Assembly (NCBI GenBank): GCA_963971405.1
Contig: OZ020487.1
Location: forward strand, 38,661,039 to 38,725,038
Direction: 5' to 3'
DNA length: 64,000 nt
Source of the DNA: Psococerastis gibbosa
Taxonomy: Eukaryota; Arthropoda; Insecta; Psocodea; Psocidae
Shown here in pieces: positions 20,604-30,411 of the stretch. Position numbers and translations under genes: made by a program. Every line of letters begins with the position of its first letter. Position 1 is the stretch's first letter. The notes beneath the pieces are model-generated. The model did not search any database. It was not told where the DNA came from and was given only the letters and a program-made list of their open reading frames with translations.

Positions 20604-20774
20604 GCAGCCTGATTGAGGCGATTATAATACCGGGGTTAAATAAATACCCTATGATTATAACTGTAAACAAACAAATTTTGAATAGCACTTTCCATTATAA
20701 AATTATCTTGTTTACATATTTATTACCAGGGGATTAAATAAATACCGGTATTACAATCGCCTCGATCAGGCTGC
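20604..20774 (-). repeat. 171-bp palindromic repeat P, copy 2
   Basis: GCAGCCTGATTGAGGCGATT ... CGATCAGGCTGC with about 30-bp terminal inverted repeats and a GTAAACAAACAAATTTTG interior. Confidence 0.85.
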
Positions 20775-21256
20775 TGGTGTTACTTTGGTTGACCTACAAA
20801 ATTAGATCATCCAAAAGATGGGGCAAAGGCACTGTGCATTACCTAACTGATCCCATTGGCACCAAAAATGGGGGCCCAGCCTCAACAAAACTGATCTTAA
20901 TTGTTAGGTTTAATATTTACTATTTCTATTCCACTTGTCTACATGAAACTGGATTTTCAGTAAGACAATGCGAATATAATCATTCATTTCTTCGTAGCTA
21001 GTTTACTTTTTTTTCGTTTTTACGTTTCGTAGCCTGTACCCTACCTTGGTCACCTTAACTCTTATAGCTTAGTAATATGCTTACCATATTTTTCAGTCTT
21101 CAAACCCAGACAGAATGAAGAAAGGCATTCTATCCAGTGTAAAAACTGTTAACGGAAAAGTCATTTTCATCTATTGGAAATTTTTATTGGAAAATGCAAT
21201 TTTTTATAGAGTATTATGCTTTCAAATGACTTGTTGTTTAACGTCTTGGATCTAAG
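20775..21256. other. No gene or repeat recognised
   Basis: No supported feature. Confidence 0.35.
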
Positions 21257-22007
21257 CAGTGGCGTAGCCAGAATTTTATTTAGGGGGTTCAGTTTTCATG
21301 CAACATCAATACATAAAGTTTGGCCGTTTACGATAGGTTTTCGAATGGGGTGGTGTTTCATTTGCCCCCCCCCCCCCGTATTTTCGTAAAATAGTAGAAA
21401 AATAGGAAAGCCGTCCTCATGGACGTACGCATCTTCTAATTATTAGGGGCACGATCATAATTCCCCCCCCCCCCTCCCCGAGGGGGTCGGGTGGCCCGGG
21501 GGTCTCCCCCGGGGAAGGTTTCTGAAAAAAATAGGCCTGAAATTGTAGAGTTTTACACATGATGTACTGTATATATGTCTTGTAACTTACAATTATTAGA
21601 ATTATTAGAATGTTTAGGTTTTACAGCCGATGAATAGTAGACTTACTGCAAGAAAGGGGCCCGGGGGTCTCCCCCGGGGGAATTATTTTGAAAAAGAATA
21701 CGCCCAAAATAGTGGAATTTACGCACTTTGAAAGCAGTTATGCTCATATTTTACATATGAAGAATATTACAGCTAACAAGGGGGGCCCGGGGGCTACCGT
21801 TTGTAATGTTTCTTAAAAGATAGGCCTGAAATAAGCCTAGTTTGTCGGCAAAAAAATTTTGATTTTGCAGATGATAACATTATTAACAAAACTGGAAACA
21901 GGGGGACCGGGGTCTCCCCGGCGATTTTTTTTGAATAAATATCTGAAAATTTTTCTGTTTTTGCTTAATTTTGGGGGGGGTCCAGACCCCGCTTGGCTAC
22001 GCCACTG
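21257..22007. mobile_element. hAT nonautonomous element, CAGTGGCGTAGCCA termini (751 bp)
   Basis: Begins CAGTGGCGTAGCCAG and ends TTGGCTACGCCACTG. The inside is a row of diverged 110-150-bp modules, each with a GC palindrome such as CCCGGGGGTCTCCCCCGG followed by T/A-rich sequence, plus C runs at 21366 and 21466. I could not see a matching 8-bp duplication. Confidence 0.75.
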
Positions 22008-22171
22008 AATATTGGAACAATATTCGAGTGTGTAATGGGGGAATAGACTCAACTAATTGAGGGCATGTAAAATCAATTTTAAAAAGCCACTACAAAATCA
22101 TGCTCCGGGCAAGGCTTTTATACTTGGACGTATGGTAACTGGTAAGCCTACTTATTAATAGGACAGAGGTA

Positions 22172-22306
22172 CGTAGGTAGAGTAGTGGTACGGACTCTGA
22201 CTTTCACCCGAAACGTTGTATGTTCTAGTCCTACACTTCCTACATTTTCTGGCTATTCTTCGGAGGGGATGGAAAGCAGGCGGTCCCGGGCCTTCGTAGT
22301 TATTGT
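22172..22306 (+). repeat. tRNA-derived SINE, plus-strand copy
   Basis: Head GTAGGTAGAGTAGTGG (box A-like), TTCTAGTCC (worn box B), then the body CATTTTCTGGC...GGCGGTCCCGGGCCTTCG. 5' to 3' on the + strand, unlike the other copies. Confidence 0.75.
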
Positions 22307-22319
22307 TTAAAAACAAGCT

Positions 22320-22745
22320 ACGCTTTTCAGCCTTTCTTGCAGCCTATAGGATATTGGTAGGTAGGTAAATTACTAGTCCACCTGTACCAATGTAAAATGT
22401 TACAAATTTCGTCTAACTTAGCATTAGAAAATTTTAAGTCCATGATTTTAATGATCTGATTGGTTGGGCACTATACTTTTATACAATAGTAGTTATCGCT
22501 GGTCTTTTAATTTATGTTAGCAGGGTTAGTGAAAATGAGCAATTTTTTGCGTCCTTTTCATTCCAAATTATTACGCAGGACACTCATGGTCAGAATCAGA
22601 TACCTAGTACTGCCAAAATCAGTAAATCACCCTATGTATGTGCAGTATGAGCCACTCCAAAGTGCGCTTGGAGGGTGTAGTACCCTAACTAGTAAGCCTA
22701 ATCGAACATAAACCATAATTTATTTATTTAATTAAAGCGCTGATG
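22320..22745. other. No gene seen between SINE and hAT element
   Basis: Nothing supported. Confidence 0.35.
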
Positions 22746-22890
22746 CAGGGGCGGCGCTAGAGATTTTTAACTGGGGAGCCATGGGTGGGCCCAGTTTCCG
22801 CCTGGGGGGGCAAAGAAAAAAAAATATCTGCAAAGGGGATAGGTATAATAAACAATAATCTTAATGAACAAAATGAACTCATACGTTTAG

Positions 22891-24615
22891 TTAAACAAGT
22901 TGGATACAGCGGTTGTTATGGGAGCTGCTGAACCTCGCAACAACCTCGTCCATTGATAGAAGTTTAGCTAATTCCTTTTCAATTCGTAAAATTGATATTG
23001 ACGTTAGCCGGACATCACCCATTTTGTTCCTCAGGTATGTCTTTAAGGTGACGAGACTTGAGAAAGACCTCTCGCATCCAGCACTTGATGGAGGTATTAT
23101 GACAGCAATTTTCGCAAGCTTATGCAGTTCGCTGAACGCCAATTTGTATACTTCTAGAAGTTTTAAAAAGTCTGTAGGAGTTTTTATTTCTGAATTTGAT
23201 TCTTGTTGACGCCTTTCGATGAGCTTGGGAATCAATTTTAATTCATTCTCTAAGGCATCTACATCACACGAATAGTGCTCAGCAAATATTTTAATTTTTT
23301 CAAAATTCAAGAAATTTTGTGACGTGGGGTTTAGGGCCCCGACCCCTTCCATTACTGGACCACCATCACTGAATCGCCTGTTTAATTCTCCAGTTAGTTT
23401 GTCAATGATGGGCAGGTATACTTTGCACCGAAAGTCCTCCACAGTTTCTATTTCTTCTGCTTCAGAACCAATTTCAGTTAGAAAAGATGAGAATCTTTTT
23501 GGAAGTTTCCGATTTCGGCTTCTCCCCGACTTTGACAGTATGACATCAATGCCATTTTCTTCGGCGAAAGAAACAGATTTTTCGTACATGTCAGTGAATT
23601 GGGCGGTGGTTCGAAAATCTTGTAATTGGTCCAAGAGTGCGGAAATTAAAGTCACAGCGTTGCCCAAATCACTGTCAGACTTTTGGAGGTAGTCAGATAT
23701 AGTCCTTATTTGCTGTAAAAGGACGCTAAATATATGCAAGCAAAATATGAATGTAAAGTTATGCTGATTCAGCAAGTTCTCGGCTTCGACTCGTAGATCA
23801 GCTTTGCTGCCTGCAGACAATTTATGTAATAACAAGGCTATGACTCCAAATTTCTTTTTTACTGCTTGACAAGCTGCTCCCTGACAGGCCCACCGTGTAT
23901 CAGAGAGACGTTTAAGCTCCAAGACTCGGTCCTTTGGACCCGTTAAGTGCTCTTTTTGCAGGTTTGTAAATTGAGAATGAACAGTTGACCTCGACATAAA
24001 GACATACAAGCGCTCCAAAACTTCAAAAAATGTTGCTGCTTCAGGAACAGCTTTGCAATCGTCCACAGTAACTAAATTCAGTCTGTGGTTAAAACAGTGA
24101 ATATAAATAGCCTGAGGTACTTCTTTCCGAAAGAGCGTTTGTACACCACTTAAATGTCCACTCATCACCGATGCCCCGTCGTATGTCTGTGCTATACACT
24201 GCTTCATGTCCACGCCACTATCTGCCAATGTCTTTTTAATATAATCTAAGAGGGATTGAGCCTGAAGTTCCTCACAATACTGATAGCCCAAGAAGCGTTC
24301 GTGAATAGTGTCATTGATGTAGTACCTCAACATGACAGAGAGTTGTTCCTTCTTCGATACATCTTTTGTCTCGTCTACCATCAATGCAAAGTATTCAGAT
24401 TCCTTACCTTCTTTGGAAATCTTTTCGATGACCATTCTAGCCATTACATTCAAAAGTTCATTTTGTATTGAATGATGAGTGTACTTAGCATTTCCAGGTA
24501 AGCTTTCCATTTTCTTCTTAAGTGTAGGTGAGTACTTGGCAACAAGAGTAAGAATTTCCAAAAAATTACCTCTTGCCAAACTGGAATCAGCTTCGTTGTG
24601 TCCACGTTGTGACAT
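22891..24615 (-). CDS. hAT transposase, catalytic and dimerisation part
   Basis: 574 residues. The DDE-type triad characteristic of hAT is visible: D81 in MVDETKD, D146 in TYDGASVMSG, and about E515 in PSSAGCERSFSSL, the hAT C-terminal dimerisation motif. HCFNHRLNLV (174-182) and DTRWACQGA are further family signatures. The enzyme would cut and join transposon ends in the nucleus. In relatives this part continues directly from the TTF zinc-finger region (VTA...QRGH), which here ends six bases earlier in another frame. A single-base deletion near 24620 therefore explains the split, and the Met used here is just the first in frame. No other interruption is present. Without the frameshift the protein would be about 815 aa, the usual size for this type. 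Confidence 0.88.
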   Translation of the reverse strand: MSQRGHNEADSSLARGNFLEILTLVAKYSPTLKKKMESLPGNAKYTHHSIQNELLNVMARMVIEKISKEGKESEYFALMVDETKDVSKKEQLSVMLRYYINDTIHERFLGYQYCEELQAQSLLDYIKKTLADSGVDMKQCIAQTYDGASVMSGHLSGVQTLFRKEVPQAIYIHCFNHRLNLVTVDDCKAVPEAATFFEVLERLYVFMSRSTVHSQFTNLQKEHLTGPKDRVLELKRLSDTRWACQGAACQAVKKKFGVIALLLHKLSAGSKADLRVEAENLLNQHNFTFIFCLHIFSVLLQQIRTISDYLQKSDSDLGNAVTLISALLDQLQDFRTTAQFTDMYEKSVSFAEENGIDVILSKSGRSRNRKLPKRFSSFLTEIGSEAEEIETVEDFRCKVYLPIIDKLTGELNRRFSDGGPVMEGVGALNPTSQNFLNFEKIKIFAEHYSCDVDALENELKLIPKLIERRQQESNSEIKTPTDFLKLLEVYKLAFSELHKLAKIAVIIPPSSAGCERSFSSLVTLKTYLRNKMGDVRLTSISILRIEKELAKLLSMDEVVARFSSSHNNRCIQLV

Positions 24616-24620
24616 ATTAT

Positions 24621-25340
24621 TTAGGCAGTAACTAACAGAACTTCTGCCAATGTAGCTATGTACTCTCTGTTTTCTTTAACAAGCCTATCATGCTCTTCAG
24701 AGAGAAGCGACAATACGGAAGACTCTGTGTCACCTTTCTCTTTCAGTTCTGCGTAGCTTTTCCAAGATATTACTGCACTTTTATGACATTTCCCACCATC
24801 GTGTAGATACATTCCTGAATGTTTGTCAATGGCCTTCTTCCAATTATTAAAGCCATTCTTAACAAAAGGTGACATTTCTTCGCTACTTTCAGTCCCAAAA
24901 AAACGACAGGGAAAGCAGTAGGCTTTATTTTCAGTTACACTATACTCCAGCCAAGGAAACAACTTGAACCAGTTCGGATGAAAGCTTCTCCATCTATCGC
25001 CAAACTTAGAACGAGGATATGACAGCAAATTGGGCTGGCGGGGTCCTTCACTAACATCGTTTGCTATATCAGAGGGGCCTAACTTGGCTGGCTTACCTTC
25101 TGACAATAAGCTTGTTGTATTACTTGCATTACTGTTCTGAAAGTCCAATTCTTCTAAATCTGATCCTGATTCGTCGTCAGTTGAATCTCCATTGTAAAAT
25201 TGTAACTCACATTCAGATTCGTTTTCACTCTCACACGCACGGACTCTTTTTGAACCCACCTCCTCCACATCCTCCTCCTTTTTTTTACCAAAAAAGTCAG
25301 CAATCGTCCGCTTTTCCCCCCTCATTTTAATTTGTAACAA
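24621..25340 (-). CDS. hAT transposase N-terminal part with TTF zinc finger
   Basis: 239 residues (or 234 from the second Met at 25325, MRGEKRTIADFFGKKK, which looks like the more natural start). An acidic, low-complexity region (30-95) precedes the TTF-type finger: YPRSKFGDRWRSFHPNWF, then WLEYSVTENKAYCFPCRFFG with its CxxC, then HDGGKCH. The TTF finger binds DNA and targets transposon ends or host sites. The frame ends EVLLVTA, exactly where relatives run into the catalytic region, so the stop is the product of a frameshift rather than a true terminus. Its 5' end faces the C2H2 frame across 150 bases. Confidence 0.85.
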   Translation of the reverse strand: MLQIKMRGEKRTIADFFGKKKEEDVEEVGSKRVRACESENESECELQFYNGDSTDDESGSDLEELDFQNSNASNTTSLLSEGKPAKLGPSDIANDVSEGPRQPNLLSYPRSKFGDRWRSFHPNWFKLFPWLEYSVTENKAYCFPCRFFGTESSEEMSPFVKNGFNNWKKAIDKHSGMYLHDGGKCHKSAVISWKSYAELKEKGDTESSVLSLLSEEHDRLVKENREYIATLAEVLLVTA

Positions 25341-25491
25341 TTATGCTTTTAACTTATAAAATAGCAATTAAAACAATGGAAAATTGTCACAAGCTTCTAG
25401 TACAAAATACACACAAATAAAAGATGTAAACATAAATGACAGTATTACTACATTAGAAATCTGGTTATTTGAATATTGTTTTATTTCGAGA

Positions 25492-25794
25492 ATGGATTCA
25501 ACTAATATAAGTTTGCATGACCATAACTACGCAATTAAATCGTTAGGGCAACAAGATAAAGGAACATACGCCTGTAATGATTGCCCCAATAAATGGTATA
25601 AAAACAGAAGCGGCCTTTTGAAGCACCGAAAATTGAAGCATGGTGATGATTCAACGTACTCAATTAATCCTTATAATATTTTTCACGTGCGGTGCTTAGA
25701 GGAGGATTGCCAAATAACATTCCCAAGTATTGGCAAATTGGAGCTGCATTTGGCAAAAATACATGGAATACCTATGGACCACGCCCCCTCATAA
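25492..25794 (+). CDS. Small C2H2 zinc-finger protein, divergent from the hAT transposase
   Basis: 101 residues from the ATG at 25492; the same frame is open to an ATG at 25384, but that would give a less plausible N terminus. Two fingers are visible: CNDC...H....H (residues 29-50; spacing C-x2-C-x13-H-x4-H) and CLEEDC...HLAKIH (C-x4-C-x12-H-x4-H). The linker SINPYNIFHVRC separates them. I do not recognise the protein. It starts 150 bases from the transposase start on the opposite strand, so the two may share a promoter region and the gene may be cargo or a second gene of the transposon. Alternatively it is a host exon or unrelated remnant. The frame is intact, which argues for recent selection or recent arrival. 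Confidence 0.55.
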   Translation: MDSTNISLHDHNYAIKSLGQQDKGTYACNDCPNKWYKNRSGLLKHRKLKHGDDSTYSINPYNIFHVRCLEEDCQITFPSIGKLELHLAKIHGIPMDHAPS

Positions 25795-25904
25795 GTGCAT
25801 TTTGGCGGGAAATTCAAATTTAATAGTTTTATTATATGTTTTCTTTATAGTTTTCTTTGTTGTTTCATATATAATTATATTTATTATTTACATTTATTAT
25901 ATAT

Positions 25905-26045
25905 ATTGTTTAAAATTTAAATTAAAAGTACTGAAAGATCTGCATTAAAAAAATTTATTTTTATCTAAAAGTAGGGAAAACTTTGCTAAAAATATTGTTT
26001 AAAATGTAAATTAAAAGTACTCAAAGTTCTGCATAAAAATATTGC
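25905..26045 (+). repeat. Two-copy tandem repeat, period about 88 bp
   Basis: ATTGTTTAAAATTTAAATTA...CTGAAAGATCTGCAT at 25905 recurs at 25993 with few differences. Just downstream of the C2H2 frame. Confidence 0.75.
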
Positions 26046-26768
26046 TGGTTAGCTGGCATGATTTTCCGTTCTAAATAATCTTTAAATAATCAAATAAAAA
26101 ATAAAATGTTAACATGGTATCAAATGGCAAAAGGCTCAATCTGGTCCTATACTACGGAAATAGCCGAAGTCAAGCGGCTTCAACCCGAATGTTTACGATG
26201 AGTCTATAGTTTTACTATGTCTATGGGCCAGCAGGCCTACCATGACGTTTAGAGAGCAACTAATCCGGGAGTAAGATTAAAAATTTCTTAATAAACCCCA
26301 ATGAATGTAACTTTACTTTCGGGAGTTATAGTACCGGTACTTACTGGAGTTATAGTACCGGTACTTACGGGGGTTATAGTAGTAAATAATGTATATAATA
26401 TAATAATAATGTAAATAATAAATAATGGAAAATCACACTTATACGTACAAGTTGATGACTTGATGAACTAGAAGAGATTCTGAGACCTGACCTGAGTCAC
26501 AACTCACAAGTATCGACAAGAAAACGGCACGCCGCGGTCAACTCAATAGCAGACATGCACAACCGGCAACGTCGCAATGGTATGGTGATGAAAAGCTTAG
26601 CGGGCGCGGGCTGCGGGCATTGAACCGACTTCACAGCGCTAGGGGTAGCAGGTGAATGACCGAGCCGAACGAGCCCCGAGGTCCGAGGAGTCTAGGACCT
26701 CAATTCATATTTCTCCGGAATTATTAATTTCCGGAGATTATTGCAATCCAATATGGCCGCTACACTTG
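26046..26768. other. No gene; short tandem array at about 26323-26384
   Basis: A 25-bp unit containing GAGTTATAGTACCGGTACTTA occurs two to three times. Otherwise nothing recognised. Confidence 0.5.
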
Positions 26769-27840
26769 ACGAGTCGGTCAGCGTAACACCTATGTTTGCA
26801 CCATTCGTTTGCACTGCGCATGCTCATGGACTGGACATGGACATGGACAACCACAGAACATCGTATATAATTATTTATTAGGGCTGCCACATCCCGTGGT
26901 TTAACTCAGAATTCCGTGGGAAATAATTCTATTCCGAGAAATTTCCGGGATCAACCATTTTTGAGCTTTTTCTGTGGATTTTTGGGGAAATACCTCTGCA
27001 TACCAATATTTGTATGCCAATTTATGGAATCATGTCAATTTGTGATGGTTGAATCTGAAGCTGATGGGTATTTTTTATCGGCTGCAATTTAAAGTTACAA
27101 TTAAATTTTAAAATAACCAGATAAGGTTAGGAACCATGGCCATGGACAGATGAGTTAAAAAAATCATATCATATAAAGGGGACCAACATTTTAAAAAATT
27201 CCTGAGTATTCCGTATTCCGTGAATTATTTAAAAATTGTAAGAATAGTAAGAATACGGCTGAAGTCGTTTGGCTGCCCACTGCCCAGCCTGGTACTCATC
27301 GTAGCCTACCGTCATTAGTATTTAGTGCATTTAGTTTTTTTTCTACTACTGCATCTAATAAGCTAAATGATGAAGCAGTGACACACGTAAATTTCAAATT
27401 ATGTAAATAGGATTAAAGAAGCTTGTGTTTTGATATTACTAAATAATTAACGGAAAAATTAAAATTCCACAATTAAAAATTAATTAGACTTATATTGTAT
27501 TTACAATTGAAAACTTCACTGCACTTTACAGAATATTCAGCAGCACAGAACACCAAAATAGCATGCAGTACCGTAGGCCAGAAATAAATTACAGTATTAC
27601 AGCCCTTCATATCGAACTGTAGCCTACGTAAATTTTACCTACAGTTCCCACTGGCACTGTTCTTAGGTACTCAAAAATTGTTGATCCCGGAATAGAATTA
27701 TTTCCCACGGAATTCTGAGGTAAACCACGGAATTTGGCAGCCCTAATATATAATTATACGATGTTCTGTGGTTTTGAGTCCATGAGCATGCGCAGTGCAA
27801 ACGAATGGTGCAAACACAGGTGTTACGCTGACCGACTCGT
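26769..27840. repeat. Large inverted repeat (1.07 kb) with an inner TIR pair
   Basis: Left arm 26769-26966 and right arm 27668-27840 are inverse copies from ACGAGTCGGTCAGCGTAACA down to GATCAACNATTTTTGAG. Inside the arms lies a second boundary, TAGGGCTGCCA (26880) and TGGCAGCCCTA (27746), which looks like a transposon terminus. The loop is noncoding. Confidence 0.75.
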
Positions 27841-27842
27841 AG

Positions 27843-28310
27843 GAAAACGACAATTTTCGAAGTCACTAGAAATTCACCGGAATTTTCCAGAAAGCTGTCA
27901 AGGACTTGGAGTCTGCGCGGCGAGCCAAAGCCTAAAAGTGGCGTGATCCTCAAGTGACCAATCAAAATCAGCCCTTCCCATGCGCTACCGTAAAAGTGGG
28001 TGAATTAGGACAAAACTTAGTAGTAGATTGGAGGGCAAAATACAGATTTTCATAGAAGCCTATCTGAAACAGGAATTATAAAGTTCCGCTTCTATAAAAA
28101 CGGTATTTAATCATTTTGGCTAAAATCTAACACATTTTAATTCAAGTATTGTCCTGATTGACCCAAGTCCCTATTAGCCCGGTTTGACGGTAGTCTACAG
28201 CATGTGGACGAGTGTTGCCAGATTTCTTAACAGAATATGACCTTGCAGGCATTTACCTCGATTTACCTGTATCAAATTGATGCCATCAATCGATCGATGC
28301 ATCGTCAGCG
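27843..28310. other. No feature recognised
   Basis: Nothing supported. Confidence 0.35.
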
Positions 28311-28548
28311 CAGGGGCGGCGCTAAGGGGGGGGCCGTGGCCCCCCGAGAATTTCTCGGGCCCCCCCACTTTAGAAGGTACGTTATTTTATAATATTATTG
28401 AGGCTAATAAGTGAGAAAGCTGAGGCCCAAAAACAAATCAGAACTTATCAAGAAACTAACTGAACTTAAAAACTATTAAACTTTTTTCGCGCCATAACTG
28501 TGGTTGGCAACAATGCTGCTTTTGCGTTGTGGCGTTGTCATAGACATA
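28311..28548 (+). mobile_element. hAT terminus, same type as at 22746
   Basis: CAGGGGCGGCGCTAAG followed by GC-rich palindromic sequence (GGGCCGTGGCCCC). Same orientation as the terminus at 22746, so it is not its partner. The other end was not found. Confidence 0.55.
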
Positions 28549-28940
28549 GGCGCCCATTCCATTGACCGGCTAGGGCTATTTCCAACAACGGTGACGTGGT
28601 AGCAGACATTCAAGACTTAGGTGGCTTTTCCACCGACCTCGCATTGCAGAATGCAAATGACATTGACGGAAATTTGAATTTTTCTTTTTATAGAAATCTA
28701 TTAAAATGTTTGTACTTAACATATCCCATGACGCCATTTTTTAATATTAGTTTATTTGTTTGTGATTTTACTGTATGATCATTGATCAATTTTAACTATG
28801 GCATAGAGGAAAATAAACATTTCTGTCAATTCTGCAATGCGAGGTCGGTGGAAACGTCACCTAAGTCTTGAGTGTCTGCTACCACGTCACCGTTTTGGAA
28901 ATAGCCCTAGCGCCCCTAGCCGGTCAATGGAATGGGCGCC
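28549..28940. mobile_element. PIF/Harbinger-like hairpin MITE (392 bp)
   Basis: Ends GGCGCCCATTCCATTGACC on both sides (inverted), TTA on the right, ATA on the left. Carries the core TGACGTGGTAGCAGACATT in both arms and the inner TTAGGTGGCTTTTCCACC ends. Its interior is the inverse of the copy at 14405. Confidence 0.82.
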
Positions 28941-28943
28941 TTA

Positions 28944-30087
28944 GTAAAACATTGAACTATATATATATACACTGGAAACACACCAGGAGCGCTAGGGATG
29001 TCGGCAACGGACAAAACCTGATATCTTGGATATTATGGCAGAAGCGTTCCATGCCATATACACTTACGGGTAAATTTGATGTTTTTCAATAATTTTTTTA
29101 ATACGATTTATTGACATTTTCTGCTTTTGTAATATTTATTTATTTATTATAGAACAATATTCTATGGTCACACACCGGCATTTATGAAGATTTATTAATA
29201 TTTAGCTAGGAATATGTTACTAATAAAAATTGTGTCAAGCAGCAATTTAATTTGGCTCAAAATATAATAAACATATGTAGTATCCTTTACATTATAACGT
29301 AATAAGTTAGGCAACTTACAACAGGCTAGCTTATAAGATTTTAGGGGCAGCTCCCCCTTTCATCTGTCCTTGACTACACTTCAACTAGAATAAGCAGAAT
29401 ATAAAAATAATAAGTAGTCACTCTGGCTAGACCCCATGGACGGATACAGGGAGACAGGTTCCCCCCCTGGATCCACCCCATAGACGGTGACAGGGGGCGG
29501 ATATCCCCCCCCCCCCAAAAAAAAAAAAATTCAGTAAATCTATTTTATAAGTTAATTTTTATAACGCTCTGATTTAATCGATACTACATAGGTTTTTCCT
29601 ATTTTGACCCACAGCAACCCCCCCCCCCATGGTGAGCTGGATCCGTCCCTGACTAATCCACCAACACCGGCATTCGAATTTTTAAATTTCATAGCCTACT
29701 CATTATGCTTACACGATGTGAATATTCTGTGTGCTATCATCGATGAAAAAATATTGCAGTGTAGTAGGCCAATGCTGTTGATTTAGGGATGTCAATATCA
29801 ATAAGCTTAATAATTTCTAGACATTTTGCAGTACGTGTGATTTGCAAGAAAGCCACGAAATTCGCCCAAATGGGTAATAAAAACACCTTTTTCCTCTGTA
29901 AATTTGCCTTATAGTGTTTCGCTATTTTTATTCACTATCAAAACTTAGGTTCTGCACGACTAGGCCTACTTAGGCTGCTGGAATTATCAGCTTCCTAAAA
30001 TAATTTTAAACTTGACTGACTAAAAAATGCCTTGATGAGGTTGAAACAATAATAATAATAATTAGTATTAAAATTATACAGGACAAT
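28944..30087. other. No gene; poly-C bearing repeat at about 29440-29672
   Basis: 29505-29672 shares AAATCTATTTT...TTTAATCGATACTACATA and flanking C runs with 34543-34695 and, more weakly, 31880-32035. It ends CTGGATCCGTCCCTG, a hAT-like terminus. The rest is unassigned. Confidence 0.5.
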
Positions 30088-30403
30088 CAAGGCCGTAGCC
30101 AGGATTTTTTTTTTTGGGGGGGGGGTTAAAATTTCATTGGGTATTACATACTGGTTTTTCAGTTTCCTCTCAAAATCCGATTGTATCTAGTGTCAAGCCA
30201 TTTCATTTCGGGGCAGAGACGGTTTCAGAAAACGTTTTCGGGGGGGGGGGGCGGTGGCCCAAAAAATATCGCGTTTCCCTTACTTGAGTAATAATTTCTC
30301 TTAATTTCCTTCAAAAGTCCATTCTAACTAGAATAATGCTATTTCTCTCGAGGGGGGGGGGGGAGGCGACCGCCCCCCAAGGATCCGCTTGGCTACGGCC
30401 TTG
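30088..30403. mobile_element. hAT MITE with 8-bp duplication; composite (316 bp)
   Basis: CAAGGCCGTAGCCAGG ... TTGGCTACGGCCTTG flanked by AGGACAAT (30080-30087) and AGGATAAT (30404-30411). The inner part 30206-30390 matches the separate CAGGGACGG MITE family (see 56034), so this element is a fusion or nest of two families. Several G runs. Confidence 0.82.
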
Positions 30404-30411
30404 AGGATAAT

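Larger units (their letters stand above)
22746..25800 (-). mobile_element. Nearly intact hAT transposon (ZMYM/TTF-finger type)
   Basis: The low-coordinate end is a hAT-like terminus, CAGGGGCGGCGCTAGAG at 22746, followed by a G run. The interior carries the two transposase reading frames (25340-24621 and 24615-22891) and perhaps the divergent C2H2 frame at 25492-25794. I could not find the opposite inverted terminus (expected CTAGCGCCGCCCCTG), so the upper boundary given is only a guess and the element may be truncated there. A related terminus in the same orientation lies at 28311. Long open frames show that it is the youngest coding element here. Confidence 0.75.

Noticed and set aside
21257-22007. 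8-bp target duplication for this hAT-like element
   Set aside because: GATCTAAG and AATATTGG do not match; the call rests on the inverted ends only.
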